A stretch of 64,000 nt of DNA from Paenibacillus sp. PL2-23 (GTDB taxonomy: Bacteria > Bacillota > Bacilli > Paenibacillales > Paenibacillaceae). The translations under genes and the position numbers were made by a program. Positions 26,352 to 34,858 of the stretch are shown here, in pieces. The notes below the pieces were generated by a model. The model was given only the letters and a program-made list of their open reading frames with translations, had not been told where the DNA came from and did not search any database. Position 1 is the stretch's first letter. The number at the start of each line of letters is the position of its first letter. The stretch is from positions 2,752,001 to 2,816,000 of the forward strand of contig NZ_CP162129.1 in assembly GCF_040834005.1 (NCBI RefSeq). Direction: 5' to 3'.

Positions 26352-28814
26352 ATGAGTATCCTGGAACAATTCCTGCCGGCGTTTCTGGAGGAGGTCGTAG
26401 GGGACCGATTCGGGCGCTATTCGAAGTACATCATACAGGATCGCGCCATCCCCGATGTCCGAGACGGCCTGAAGCCGGTGCAGCGGCGCATTCTATACGC
26501 AATGTACGATGCCGGCAACACGCCGGACAAGCCATACCGCAAGTCGGCCAAAACGGTCGGAGACGTTATGGGCAACTATCATCCGCACGGTGATTCATCT
26601 ATATACGAGGGTATGGTCCGGATGGCACAGCCATGGAAGATGGGTTACCCGCTGATTGACGGCCATGGCAACTGGGGCTCTCAAGACGACGATCCCGCGG
26701 CTGCGATGCGTTATACGGAAGCCCGCCTGTCCAAGATCGCGATGGAGCTGCTGCGCGATATCGACAAGCGGACCGTTCAATTCAAGGATAACTTCGACAA
26801 TACGACCAAGGAGCCGGTCGTGCTGCCGTCCCGTTATCCCAATCTGCTGGTGAACGGCGTCAGCGGCATCTCCTCCGGCTTTGCGACCGAGATTCCGCCC
26901 CATAACCTGAAGGAGGTTATCGACGCCTGTATCGCCTATATGAATAAGCCGGAGCTTACGCTGGAGGAGCTGATGAGCATCGTCAAGGGACCAGACTTCC
27001 CGACCGGCGGACTCATTATGGGCGAAGAGGGCATACGCGAGGCTTATCACTCCGGCAAGGGCCGGATCTACATCCGTTCCAAGACGGCGATTGAGGATAT
27101 GCGCGGCGGCAAACAGCAGATTGTCATAACCGAAATTCCATATCAAGTGGTCAAATCCAGACTGGTAACCGCCATGGAGAACATCCGGCTGGAGAAGAAG
27201 GTGGAGGGTATTGCGGAGGTGCGCGACGAAAGCGGCCGGAACGGGCTGCGGATCGTCGTGGAGCTGAAGAAGGATGCCGACGCCAATGGCATTCTGGCTT
27301 ATTTGCTCAAGAAAACCGATCTGCAGGTCGCATACAGCTTCAATATGGTCGCCATTGTCAACAAGGCGCCGCAGCAGCTGGGCTTAAAGCCGATGCTGGC
27401 GGCGTATGTGGAGCATCAGAAGGAAGTAGTGACGCATCGCACCAAATTCGAATTGGAGAAGGCCGAAGACCGCGCGCATGTCGTGGAAGGACTTGTTAAA
27501 GCGCTTAACATCCTGGATGAGGTTATCGCCACGATCAAGGCGTCCAAAAATCGCGGCGACGCGCAGGACAACCTGATTGCTAAGTTCGGATTTACGGAGC
27601 GGCAGGCGGACGCGATTCTGACCTTGCAGCTGTACCGGCTGACCAATTTGGAGATTACGTCGCTGGAGAAGGAGCTGAAGGAGGCGCAGAAGCGGATTGC
27701 GTACTTGCGCTCCATTCTGGAGAGCGAGAAGAAGCTGCTTGGCGTCATCAAGGACGAGCTGACAGAAATTCGCGACAAATACGGCATTGACCGCCGTTCA
27801 GATATTCAAGGCGAGGTCGAGGAGCTGAAGGTCAATCTTGAGGTGCTTGTGACGCCCGAGGACGTGCTAGTCACGCTTAGCCAGGACGGCTATATGAAGC
27901 GGACCAGCATGCTGAGCTTTACCCGCTCCGGCGGCGAGCTGGACAGCGCGGGAGTGAAGGATGGGGATGTCATCCGCGAGCTTCTGCAGGTGAACACCAT
28001 CGACAACTTGCTCTTATTCACCCGCAAGGGCCAATATTACCTTCTTCCCGTGCATCAAATTCCGGAGTTTAAATGGAAGGACACTGGTACGGCGATCGTC
28101 AATATTGTGCCGCTGCCGAAGGATGATGCCATTGTCAGCGTTATTCCGATCAAGGATATTCAGCAGCCGGAGCTTTCATTGGTATTCGTGACAAGACGAG
28201 GCCAAGTGAAGCGTACAGAGCTGAAGGAATACGCGACAACCCGATCCACCGCCGTCGCCGCCTGCAAAGTGGCGGAAGGCGATGAAGTGCTTCATGTATC
28301 CATCAGCGAAGGCAACAAGCAGCTAATGCTTGTCTCCAAAAACGGTCTAAGCATCAGGTTCCAGGAATCCGAGGTCAACGCCATGGGCCGGGTAGCTGCA
28401 GGCGTTCGCGGCATGCAGCTCAAGGACGACGACGAGCTGATCGCGGCGCTGTGGGTATCAGACGACGAAGGCGAGGTGCTCGTCGTGTCCGAAATGGGTT
28501 ATGCGAAGCGTACCCTGCTGCTTGATTATCCCATCCAGGGACGCGGCGGTCGTGGTGTGCAAACCTTCGAGTTTAAGGAAGGGAAGCGCGTTCGCTCCAA
28601 CGGCGAGAGACTAGCCGCGGCGTATTACTGCAGGCAGCCGCTGGACATTGTGGCGCTTACATCTAATGGCGGCAAGCTGTCGGCGGATTCAGAGAAGGCC
28701 CCGATCGAGGAACGGAAGTCTGTAGGGAAAACGTTGTTTGCAGTGGACAAAAACGACGCCATCTGGACAACGTTTGTCCGGTCCGTGCCGGAGCTTAATC
28801 AAAAGGCTGATTAG
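26352..28814 (+). CDS. parC: DNA topoisomerase IV subunit A
   Basis: 820 residues. Breakage-reunion domain with the catalytic Tyr in [13 protein letters not shown] (Tyr about 121), [20 protein letters not shown], then the coiled coil (about 360-480) and a C-terminal beta-pinwheel (about 495-815). GyrA-type boxes are absent (a degraded GRGGRGV occurs near 720), consistent with ParC. Quinolone positions of the HGDSS motif look wild type. Co-transcribed with parE. Its last 20 bases overlap a convergent 55-codon gene. Confidence 0.96.
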   Translation: MSILEQFLPAFLEEVVGDRFGRYSKYIIQDRAIPDVRDGLKPVQRRILYAMYDAGNTPDKPYRKSAKTVGDVMGNYHPHGDSSIYEGMVRMAQPWKMGYPLIDGHGNWGSQDDDPAAAMRYTEARLSKIAMELLRDIDKRTVQFKDNFDNTTKEPVVLPSRYPNLLVNGVSGISSGFATEIPPHNLKEVIDACIAYMNKPELTLEELMSIVKGPDFPTGGLIMGEEGIREAYHSGKGRIYIRSKTAIEDMRGGKQQIVITEIPYQVVKSRLVTAMENIRLEKKVEGIAEVRDESGRNGLRIVVELKKDADANGILAYLLKKTDLQVAYSFNMVAIVNKAPQQLGLKPMLAAYVEHQKEVVTHRTKFELEKAEDRAHVVEGLVKALNILDEVIATIKASKNRGDAQDNLIAKFGFTERQADAILTLQLYRLTNLEITSLEKELKEAQKRIAYLRSILESEKKLLGVIKDELTEIRDKYGIDRRSDIQGEVEELKVNLEVLVTPEDVLVTLSQDGYMKRTSMLSFTRSGGELDSAGVKDGDVIRELLQVNTIDNLLLFTRKGQYYLLPVHQIPEFKWKDTGTAIVNIVPLPKDDAIVSVIPIKDIQQPELSLVFVTRRGQVKRTELKEYATTRSTAVAACKVAEGDEVLHVSISEGNKQLMLVSKNGLSIRFQESEVNAMGRVAAGVRGMQLKDDDELIAALWVSDDEGEVLVVSEMGYAKRTLLLDYPIQGRGGRGVQTFEFKEGKRVRSNGERLAAAYYCRQPLDIVALTSNGGKLSADSEKAPIEERKSVGKTLFAVDKNDAIWTTFVRSVPELNQKAD

Positions 28815-28962
28815 GCGGATTAAGCCGATCCATCAACACTAATAATGCCTCAAGCATGACCCACAATGGCACGAGATCATCAGGTCGATCCAGCCACTGT
28901 GGGTCTTTGATGATGCCATAAGAGCGTATTCGATTGATCACTTCCGCTTTTCTCTCATCCAT
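28795..28962 (-). CDS. Small 55-residue protein convergent with parC
   Basis: Begins [20 protein letters not shown], runs through [16 protein letters not shown] and ends NQPFD. The start has a full AAAGGAG ribosome site 10 bases upstream. Its 3' end overlaps parC by 20 bases in the opposite direction. Predicted mostly helical with an amphipathic second half; no known motif. Base composition resembles real genes rather than spacer. It would be missed by length cut-offs. Family not recognised. Confidence 0.6.
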   Translation of the reverse strand: MDERKAEVINRIRSYGIIKDPQWLDRPDDLVPLWVMLEALLVLMDRLNPPNQPFD

Positions 28963-29076
28963 TGGGGTCACGCTCCTTTATGTTGACAACAATTTGCAGC
29001 ACGCGCGGGCTGTCGCCTTATCTTATGTCAGAAGCTGTCAGATGGTTCGGAATTATAGCGATTAGTGGCGCAAACT

Positions 29077-29091
29077 ATTAATTGCATTAAT
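29077..29091. promoter_or_regulatory. ATTAAT-TGC-ATTAAT inverted repeat (candidate MarR operator)
   Basis: Perfect 6-bp inverted repeat with three central bases, about 25 bases upstream of the marR -10. MarR proteins bind palindromes of this size and commonly control their own gene. Confidence 0.4.
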
Positions 29092-29112
29092 CTTTTATTC
29101 GACATTTGCCAT

Positions 29113-29121
29113 TGGTATAAT
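29113..29121 (+). promoter_or_regulatory. Extended -10 promoter of marR
   Basis: TGGTATAAT matches the extended -10 consensus (TG-N-TATAAT); the -35 region is weak. Transcription from it would begin at about 29128, only two bases before the assigned start codon. Confidence 0.55.
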
Positions 29122-29129
29122 AGAAGGAG

Positions 29130-29567
29130 ATGGTGAATACGGGTAGAAAGCGGGTGGAAAGTGTGGTATCCGATGACTTTACCAGGCTGTGGACAAAGCT
29201 TTCAAGGGAATGGAGAATCAACCTGGAGCAATCGCTGGCTCCGCTGACGGAGGGCCAGCTGAACGTACTGGAGCTGCTTCTGGACTCACAGCCGATGAAG
29301 CCTTCCGATCTCATTCAATTTTTGTCGACGACGCCGGCTGCGATTACAACCTTGCTCGACCGGATGGAACGGAACGAGCTTATCGTCCGAACGCGTGATG
29401 ACAATGATCGCCGCATTGTGTGGATTTCCGTATCAGACAAAGGCAAGACGGAGGCGGAGCGTGGACGTCATATCCGAAGCAGCATGATCGAGCAGTCGCT
29501 TGACCGCATTTCTATACATAATCAGCAGCTGCTTGTCTATCTGCTGGGCAAGGTTGCCAATGCATAA
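29130..29567 (+). CDS. MarR-family transcriptional regulator
   Basis: 145 residues. Winged-helix core: LTEGQLNVLELLLDSQPMKP, SDLIQFLSTTPAAITTLLDRM (recognition helix) and LIVRTRDDNDRRIVWISVSD (wing). Dimer helices lie at both ends. The start is uncertain: ATG 29130 or GTG 29133 directly follows AAGGAG, but the promoter would place the transcript start at about 29128, so GTG 29154 or 29163 is possible. No obvious target gene besides itself; the next gene is convergent. Confidence 0.88.
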   Translation: MVNTGRKRVESVVSDDFTRLWTKLSREWRINLEQSLAPLTEGQLNVLELLLDSQPMKPSDLIQFLSTTPAAITTLLDRMERNELIVRTRDDNDRRIVWISVSDKGKTEAERGRHIRSSMIEQSLDRISIHNQQLLVYLLGKVANA

Positions 29568-29574
29568 TAGGAAA

Positions 29575-29604
29575 GGCCGCATTCTCCCCGTTGAGAATGC
29601 GGCC
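29575..29604. terminator. Strong hairpin between marR and the CapA-like gene
   Basis: Perfect 12-bp stem GGCCGCATTCTC/GAGAATGCGGCC with a 6-base loop between convergent genes. T-runs are poor on both sides (TGCTTGCTT on +, TTTCC on -), so it may act as a bidirectional terminator. Confidence 0.65.
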
Positions 29605-29623
29605 TGCTTGCTTGGAGGGGCTG

Positions 29624-30850
29624 TTATGGCTGGCTGGCGCTCATGGATTCCAATCTTGCCATCAGCATGTCGTAATCGATGCTAAGCTGCTCATATATAG
29701 CTGTGGTCAGCAGCTCGTCGTTTCGCTCTGCGAGCGTCCGCTCGATAGGAAGCACGCGATATCGGTAGGAGCGGTCGGGCTTGTAGCGATGCACCCAGGT
29801 AGGGATCGCTTCCACGTCCATCAGTTCCGTGGTGCCCTCAGTTATGTTTTTGCGAAAACCAACCTTGAAGATAACCCCGTAGTCCTTGGTATCGCCGCGT
29901 TGATTGGATATAAAGTTGCCCATGGAATAAATAATAAGTGCTCTTCTGGCGTTCCCCGAAGCGTCAACTGCTTCAACTACCTCATAAGGCTGCACGACAT
30001 GCGGATGGGAGCCTGCAATAATGTCCGCGCCACCGGCCGCCAGCGCGCGGGCCAGCCGCTTCTGCTCCTCGCTGGGCGCGGTCTGGTATTCATGGCCGAA
30101 GTGAAGCGCAACCGTAATGATATCGGCGCCTGCCTGGCGAAGGCGTTGAATATCCCCAATCATCTTCGCTTCATCGATCAGATTGACCAAGTAAGGCTTG
30201 CCCGACGGAATCGGTATGCCATTAGTGCCATACGTGTAAGCCAGCACTCCCATGGTAATGCCGTTCCGCTCCGATAGAATCGGCGTATCGGCTTGCTCCT
30301 GCGAAGCGGCCGTTCCAACCGCCTGCAGTCCAAGCTGCTCCAAGTGCTCCAGCGTGCGAAGAAGTCCTCTTTCGCCCTTGTCGAGGGAATGATTGTTGGC
30401 TGTCGACAGCAGATTAAACCCCGCATGTTTAAGCGCTTCCGCCAATTCGATCGGCGCATTGAAGGCTGGATAACCGCTGTAACCGAAATCCGCTCCTGCG
30501 ATAGGCGTTTCCAGATTGGCCATAACCCAATCGCCCGTGCCCAGAATCGGCTTCACCGCTTCAAAAAAAGGGTTAAAATCGTAACGATTCAGCTCTGCGT
30601 CGAATGCGCCAGGAAGCTGGGGAGTGTGGCTCATCACATCTCCAACACCCAACCACACCGCCTCCGCAAATTCGGGTTGAAGGGGCGTTGGCTCAGGCGT
30701 CGAGGTTGGAGAAGGCGTTGCAGTCATTGCAGCGATCGGTGAGGGGCTGTACTCTTCGGCAAGCTCCCGCTCTAATAGCGGCTGAAATCCTATATAGAGG
30801 ATGACGGCGGAGACTAAACCAAGCACCAGAGCGATGGCGCTCCACCACAT
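29624..30850 (-). CDS. CapA-family (PGA_cap metallophosphatase-like) membrane protein
   Basis: 408 residues. N-terminal membrane anchor (about 4-23), a Thr/Pro/Ser-rich linker (about 40-58), then a CapA domain: GVGDVMSHTP, ANLETPIAG, STANNHSLDKGERGLLRTLEHL, ALHFGHEYQTAP and AGSHPHVVQPYEV, the metal-ligand blocks of the calcineurin-like fold. CapA/PgsA proteins act in poly-gamma-glutamate export or anchoring, but no capB or capC is nearby, so the role here is open. The ATG at 30850 lies 17 bases from the nearest ribosome-like GGAGGAG, and the frame opens only eight codons upstream, so the true start is uncertain. Confidence 0.87.
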   Translation of the reverse strand: MWWSAIALVLGLVSAVILYIGFQPLLERELAEEYSPSPIAAMTATPSPTSTPEPTPLQPEFAEAVWLGVGDVMSHTPQLPGAFDAELNRYDFNPFFEAVKPILGTGDWVMANLETPIAGADFGYSGYPAFNAPIELAEALKHAGFNLLSTANNHSLDKGERGLLRTLEHLEQLGLQAVGTAASQEQADTPILSERNGITMGVLAYTYGTNGIPIPSGKPYLVNLIDEAKMIGDIQRLRQAGADIITVALHFGHEYQTAPSEEQKRLARALAAGGADIIAGSHPHVVQPYEVVEAVDASGNARRALIIYSMGNFISNQRGDTKDYGVIFKVGFRKNITEGTTELMDVEAIPTWVHRYKPDRSYRYRVLPIERTLAERNDELLTTAIYEQLSIDYDMLMARLESMSASQP

Positions 30851-30920
30851 TGTACGACGGATGTCATTCTCCTCCTCTCATATCGAATAGGAGAGAGGCG
30901 CCGCCTGCTCTCCCGTTCTA

Positions 30921-31634
30921 TCATTTCAAGTAATACCGGGCTGCGTCTTGAATCTGGCCGGGCTGCCACCAGCTCCAGGCATCTGCGACCTCAGGCAAGG
31001 ACTGGAAGAGCATCTCTTCCTTCGTCACGGGATGAGGGACGGATATTGAAGCGGACCACAGGGCGATGCTGGAGAAGCCCGTCGAGCCTTTGGCAGAGCC
31101 ATATTTCTGATCGCCAACAAGCGGACAGCCGATATAGGCCATCTGCGCCCGGATCTGATGGGGCCTGCCTGTATGAAGCCGAACCGCTACTAGACTGCGG
31201 TTGTTGGAGCTGGCTGCCACGAAGTAGTCCAGCGATGCGTCCTTCGCGTCCTGCGCAGGCGCCTCCAGCACGGTCACCTGGTTGCGTTTCTGATCCTTGC
31301 GAATATAGTGGCGCAGCCGAGCCTCCCGCTCCGGAGGCGTTCCCTGAACGACACATATATACGATTTGCCGAAAGAACGGCTGCGCACAGCTTCGGATAA
31401 CCGTGATGCCGCTTTGGAGGTTTTGGCGAATAACATCGCGCCGCCAACGGGCCGGTCGAGTCGATGCACCAGGCCGAGGAACACATTGCCCGGCTTGTTA
31501 TGGCGCTCCTTCAAGTCGGCCTTCAGCAGGGTCAGCATATCGGGATCGCCTGTCTCATCCTCCTGTGATGGAATGCCGGGAGGCTTCACCACGGCGAGCA
31601 GATGATTGTCTTCGAAAAGAACGGGAATCCGCAT
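30921..31634 (-). CDS. RluA-family pseudouridine synthase
   Basis: 237 residues from an ATG that overlaps the previous stop (TAATG), so it is coupled to the methyltransferase gene. Motifs: LLAVVKPPGIPSQ, the catalytic block GLVHRLDRPVGGAMLFAKT (Asp in HRLDR), and LHTGRPHQIRAQMAYIGCPLVGD. There is no S4 domain, so it resembles the short RluA/YtzG-like or YjbO-like members. Target could be rRNA or tRNA. Confidence 0.9.
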   Translation of the reverse strand: MRIPVLFEDNHLLAVVKPPGIPSQEDETGDPDMLTLLKADLKERHNKPGNVFLGLVHRLDRPVGGAMLFAKTSKAASRLSEAVRSRSFGKSYICVVQGTPPEREARLRHYIRKDQKRNQVTVLEAPAQDAKDASLDYFVAASSNNRSLVAVRLHTGRPHQIRAQMAYIGCPLVGDQKYGSAKGSTGFSSIALWSASISVPHPVTKEEMLFQSLPEVADAWSWWQPGQIQDAARYYLK

Positions 31635-32500
31635 TACTTCGATTCCCAGCGGCCCAGTATGCCGCAAGGCAGATTCAAGCCGGTTCTCGTAATGGGCAAT
31701 CCGATCTCGCCGCAGCTGATGGAGCCGCCGAACTTGCCTGACATGGTCATATGCAGCATATTGTGGAGCACTGTCGGCGACAGGCCGGTCGTATAGGAGT
31801 TAATGAGCAGAAACAGCGGCTTGTCCGACAATATGGTTGTACAAAATTGAAGGAAGGGGTACAGGTTCTCCTCCAGCTTCCATGTCTCGCCGTTCGGTCC
31901 GCGTCCATAGGAGGGAGGGTCCATAATAATCGCGTCATATTGACGTCCACGGCGCTGCTCACGCTGCACGAACTTAAAGACGTCATCGGTTATATAACGG
32001 ATCGGAGCGGCTTCCAGCCCTGACAGCTGGGCGTTCTCCTTCGCCCATTGGACCATGCCCTTGGCGGCGTCGACATGGCAAACCTCGGCTCCCGCAGCGG
32101 CTGCGGCGACTGTTGCGCCGCCTGAATACGCGAACAGGTTAAGGACGCGGATAGGCCGTCCTGCCCCTTTGATCTTGTCCATCATCCAGCTCCAATTGAC
32201 CGCTTGCTCAGGGAAGAGGCCGGTATGCTTGAAGTTGGTAGGCTTGATATGGAAGGAAAGGCTTCCGTACGAGATTGTCCAGCGCTCCGGCAGCGCTTTC
32301 GTCATCTCCCACTTGCCGCCGCCCGACGAGCTGCGGTAATAACGTCCGTCGGTTTTGTTCCATGGACCGGACTCATCGGCGATCGGCCATATAATCTGGG
32401 GGTCCGGTCGGCGCAGGATGTAAGAGCCCCAGCGCTCAAGCTTGTCTCCCTCACCCGTATCTATTACTTCGTAATCTACCCATTGATCTGCTATGTACAT
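31634..32500 (-). CDS. Class I SAM-dependent methyltransferase (RlmI/COG1092-like)
   Basis: 288 residues. N-terminal beta-rich part (1-95), then a Rossmann methyltransferase: VLNLFAYSGGATVAAAAAGA (SAM motif I), HVDAAKGMVQWAKENA (motif II), and YDAIIMDPPSYGRGPNGETWK (DPPSYG as in rRNA m5C methyltransferases of the RlmI/RlmK group). It lacks a PUA domain. AGGAAGGA about 11 bases before the start. Co-transcribed with the pseudouridine synthase, suggesting both modify RNA. Confidence 0.88.
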   Translation of the reverse strand: MYIADQWVDYEVIDTGEGDKLERWGSYILRRPDPQIIWPIADESGPWNKTDGRYYRSSSGGGKWEMTKALPERWTISYGSLSFHIKPTNFKHTGLFPEQAVNWSWMMDKIKGAGRPIRVLNLFAYSGGATVAAAAAGAEVCHVDAAKGMVQWAKENAQLSGLEAAPIRYITDDVFKFVQREQRRGRQYDAIIMDPPSYGRGPNGETWKLEENLYPFLQFCTTILSDKPLFLLINSYTTGLSPTVLHNMLHMTMSGKFGGSISCGEIGLPITRTGLNLPCGILGRWESK

Positions 32501-32617
32501 TATGCTTGCATTCCTTCCTAGTTCTTCTTGACTTTGAACTGGTCATGTAATAATATCATCGCTTATTATAACGAAGCGAAGAGCAGTAAGCAATGAAGCA
32601 TATGGAGAGAACTATTG

Positions 32618-32646
32618 TTGACATTGATAATCGTTATCGATATGAT
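32618..32646 (+). promoter_or_regulatory. hmoA promoter with embedded Fur box
   Basis: A near-ideal sigma-A promoter: TTGACA (32618-32623), 17-base spacer, TATGAT (32641-32646). The spacer contains TGATAATCGTTATCG (32625-32639), which matches the 7-1-7 Fur box TGATAATnATTATCA at all but two positions. Iron-replete Fur would block RNA polymerase here, so expression is expected under iron limitation. Confidence 0.85.
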
Positions 32647-32679
32647 GGAGGAATATCATATTTATAGGGAGCGATCACA

Positions 32680-33009
32680 ATGTTTATCCAATTGCGCACG
32701 ATCGTAGTGGAGCCCGGCAACGCGGAGCAAGTCATGGAGCGCTTCGGCACCAGCGGCCACATTGACACAATGCCTGGACTAATTGATCGGACAGTTATGC
32801 TTGCCGCCAAGACCAAGGATTCGGAAGAAGTGATTGCCATGATTCGTTGGGAATCCGAGGAAGCGTGGAAAAACTGGGAGAAGGATCCCGTCCATATCGC
32901 CGGCCATCGCGAGCATCGGGGCGAAGCCCCGCCAAGCTATGTGATCAGCTCAACAGTCAAAATGTACAACGTGAAGAAGGTCCTTACGCCTACTCCCGTC
33001 AACTCCTGA
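32680..33009 (+). CDS. hmoA: Heme-degrading monooxygenase HmoA-like
   Basis: 109 residues, ABM fold. Closely follows Bacillus HmoA: MFVQLRK-like start (MFIQLRTIVV), IRWESEEAWKNWEKDPVHIAGH with the conserved Trp and His, and YVISSTVKMYNVKKVL. HmoA opens heme and releases iron in the cytoplasm. The Fur box in its promoter supports a role in iron acquisition, although no heme transporter lies in the window. AGGGAG ribosome site 9 bases upstream. Confidence 0.9.
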   Translation: MFIQLRTIVVEPGNAEQVMERFGTSGHIDTMPGLIDRTVMLAAKTKDSEEVIAMIRWESEEAWKNWEKDPVHIAGHREHRGEAPPSYVISSTVKMYNVKKVLTPTPVNS

Positions 33010-33013
33010 AGGA

Positions 33014-33055
33014 AAAGAGCTTCAGCGGAGGCAAATGCCAATGCTGAAGCTCTTT
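33014..33055. terminator. Bidirectional terminator between hmoA and the Lys-Asp protein gene
   Basis: A perfect 13-bp stem, AAAGAGCTTCAGC (33014-33026) with GCTGAAGCTCTTT (33043-33055); T-rich tails occur on both strands. It serves two convergent genes. Confidence 0.8.
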
Positions 33056-33058
33056 CTG

Positions 33059-33454
33059 TTACCAGCAATAATACTTTTTCCACAAATCATAAGAATCAAG
33101 CTTAAGGTCATCCCACTTGAAGCTGTCCTTCCACCACTTGTTATCCTTCACCCAATCCCAGAAGTCGTCCTTATCGTATTTGCTGGTTCCCTTGTCCTTA
33201 TCCTTGTCTTTGTTCTTGTCCTTGTCTTTGTCCTTATCTTTGTCTTTGTCCTTGCTGTAATCCTTGTTGTAATCGTAATGATACGAGCTGTATTTGTCGC
33301 CTGAGGATCCTCCGAACAGAGATAAGAGGGAGGAAAAAAAGCTCTTGTTCTGATCATTGCCATAGCTGGAATAACCGGACGCGAATGCCGACGCCGGGAA
33401 AGCGAGCAGCGCAAGCAGGGCGGTGAGTCCAATGACCCGTTTTAACATCTTCAT
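33059..33454 (-). CDS. Secreted Lys-Asp repeat protein
   Basis: 131 residues from an ATG with GGGAG 8 bases upstream. Signal peptide (1-26, ending AFASG), a Ser/Tyr/Gly stretch, then about 30 residues of alternating Lys and Asp (DKDKDK...), followed by an aromatic C terminus rich in Trp, Tyr, Lys and Asp (DFWDWVKDNKWWKD, ending YYCW). The DNA of the repeat is a run of near-identical hexamers and could vary in length by slippage. Function unknown; the charge pattern suggests wall or metal association. Confidence 0.75.
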   Translation of the reverse strand: MKMLKRVIGLTALLALLAFPASAFASGYSSYGNDQNKSFFSSLLSLFGGSSGDKYSSYHYDYNKDYSKDKDKDKDKDKDKNKDKDKDKGTSKYDKDDFWDWVKDNKWWKDSFKWDDLKLDSYDLWKKYYCW

Positions 33455-33563
33455 CTCAAACACTCCCAGAAACTTTATTGAGAATCAGGTGTTCTCTATC
33501 AAGAATTTTACCGTATAGGACTCTCGTTGTAAATAAATTTTTCCAGTTTTAATTACAGTGAGG

Positions 33564-33728
33564 TTCAAAAAGTCCAGTTTTCAGCATCAAGAAGATCGGA
33601 TGAAGCTAGGAACTGAGGAGCGGAGCGTAGTGGAAGCTACGTGAGCACCGGAAGTTTCGGCTGAATTCGATATTCGATGTCGAGTACGCTTCTTGATATG
33701 CTTCGTGATCAAAAGTGGAATTTTTGAA
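33564..33728. repeat. 165-bp element with terminal inverted repeats (MITE-like or structured repeat)
   Basis: The ends are imperfect 18-bp inverted repeats: TTCAAAAAGTCCAGTTTT (33564-33581) against the reverse complement of 33711-33728, matching at 15 of 18 positions. Inside, ATCAAGAAG (33586-33594) pairs with CTTCTTGAT (33689-33697), so the whole element can fold into one long stem. It has no open frame. I believe I have seen similar intergenic repeats in Paenibacillus genomes, but only one copy occurs here and no target duplication is obvious. Confidence 0.6.
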
Positions 33729-33740
33729 CAGCCTTTTCCA

Positions 33741-33768
33741 AAAAAGAAAAAAGACCCTGTTAGGGTCT
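33741..33768 (-). terminator. Terminator of nos, with the stop codon inside the hairpin
   Basis: On the minus strand, AAGACCCT-AAC-AGGGTCTT is followed by six Ts, C and six more T-rich bases. The nos stop codon (TAA) lies at the loop, so the 5' arm encodes the last residues of the enzyme. Confidence 0.85.
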
Positions 33769-34857
33769 TAGGTCCTCACGATATAGGAATTGCGGCGAGC
33801 GTACCTCATCGACAAATCGTTTGTGAAACAACGGCGATTGAGAGGGGGACAGCGGCGGCACCAGCCATGACCATCTGCCTGTCGCCTCTCGACCGCAAGC
33901 CTGTTCGTTCTGCTCAAAGGTCATGAACTGCTGGGAGGCGGTATGATGGTCGACTATAGATACGCCATGCTTCCTGTAGGAATGAAGAACGGCAATATTC
34001 AGCTCGACTAACGCTCTGTCCTTCCATAAGGAAGAGTTCCGCGTTGTCTCGATACCGATGGCACGGGCCACCTCAGGCAATTGTCTGTATCTGGCCTCGT
34101 CAGCCAAATTGCGTGAGCCAATCTCGGTTCCCATATACCAGCCGTTAAATGGAGCTGCAGGATAATGGATGCCGCCGATCTCCAGTGTCATGTCCGATAC
34201 AAAGGGGACGGCATACCACCGCAAGCCCAGCTCAGCAAATGCCGAATATTCCGGGTGCTCAAGCGGCACCTCCAGCGCGAGATGGTCGGGAATCGGGAAC
34301 CATTGCGGCTTGTCGCCGCTGCCGCTTATGACGAGCGGAAGGATATCGTATGGCGTATAGCTTCCCGTCCAGTCCAATTGCTGGCACAGCCTTGTAAAGA
34401 GAAGGGAGGCCGGGTCGCCAAGCACGGCTCCGTCCGCTCCCTCATAGCCCGCATACCGGATGAGCTGATGATTCCATATACGGGGACCTTCATTGTTCTC
34501 CGTCGCTGGCGCGAATACCGTGATCATCGGCCTCACTCTTCCTCGGTTCGTGCCTTGCTCGAGATGCTGGAATAGGTACGATGCCATCTCCTCGGTGCTG
34601 CGCACATGCCTCGCATCCGTTACAGTCAGCGTGTCCCAGAACAGTCTGCCGATGCAGCGGTTGCTGTTGCGCCATGCAAGCTTGGCGCCATAGACCAACT
34701 CAAGTCCGGTATGCGTATAGGTGCCTGTATCGGCTATTTCATCCCGAATTTCGGCTATGCGGCCGGGCACAGCCTCATCAAAGCCTGTCTCCGCATAACA
34801 GAGGGTGATAAAGTCGGACGCTTGTTGAAGGATATGATGATTATTCCTATTCCCCAT
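33760..34857 (-). CDS. nos: Bacterial nitric oxide synthase oxygenase
   Basis: 365 residues, the normal size for bacterial NOS, which has only the oxygenase domain and borrows electrons from other reductases. The heme-ligand Cys is in AWRNSNRCIGRLFW; arginine- and pterin-site blocks are IHYPAAPFNGWYMGTEIGSRN (Glu contacting arginine), FPIPDHLALEVPLEHP and GRWSWLVPPLSPSQSPLFH. Makes NO and citrulline from arginine in the cytoplasm; in Bacillus and Staphylococcus NO protects against oxidative stress and antibiotics. It starts one base after the serine hydrolase stop and shares its last codons for a ribosome site (GGGAG), so the two form one operon. Confidence 0.95.
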   Translation of the reverse strand: MGNRNNHHILQQASDFITLCYAETGFDEAVPGRIAEIRDEIADTGTYTHTGLELVYGAKLAWRNSNRCIGRLFWDTLTVTDARHVRSTEEMASYLFQHLEQGTNRGRVRPMITVFAPATENNEGPRIWNHQLIRYAGYEGADGAVLGDPASLLFTRLCQQLDWTGSYTPYDILPLVISGSGDKPQWFPIPDHLALEVPLEHPEYSAFAELGLRWYAVPFVSDMTLEIGGIHYPAAPFNGWYMGTEIGSRNLADEARYRQLPEVARAIGIETTRNSSLWKDRALVELNIAVLHSYRKHGVSIVDHHTASQQFMTFEQNEQACGREATGRWSWLVPPLSPSQSPLFHKRFVDEVRSPQFLYREDLRP

Positions 34858-34858
34858 G

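Larger units (their letters stand above)
28963..29129. other. Divergent intergenic region before marR
   Basis: About 165 bases holding the 5' ends of the 55-residue gene and of marR. It contains a palindromic pair (29077-29091) and an extended -10 promoter (29113-29121); nothing else is recognised. Confidence 0.5.

Noticed and set aside
24387..26369. A 660-codon open frame on the minus strand across parE
   Set aside because: Fully antisense to parE, with low-complexity His/Arg/Leu-rich translation and no ribosome site.
28858..28905. Inverted repeat taken as the parC terminator
   Set aside because: No T-run follows and it lies inside the coding sequence of the convergent 55-residue gene.
33180..33260. 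Tandem hexamer DNA that could be taken for a microsatellite or repeat array
   Set aside because: It is the in-frame Lys-Asp repeat of a secreted protein with signal peptide and ribosome site.
33760..34857. nos as a truncated gene because it lacks a reductase domain
   Set aside because: Bacterial NOS of this group is normally oxygenase only, and the length is complete.
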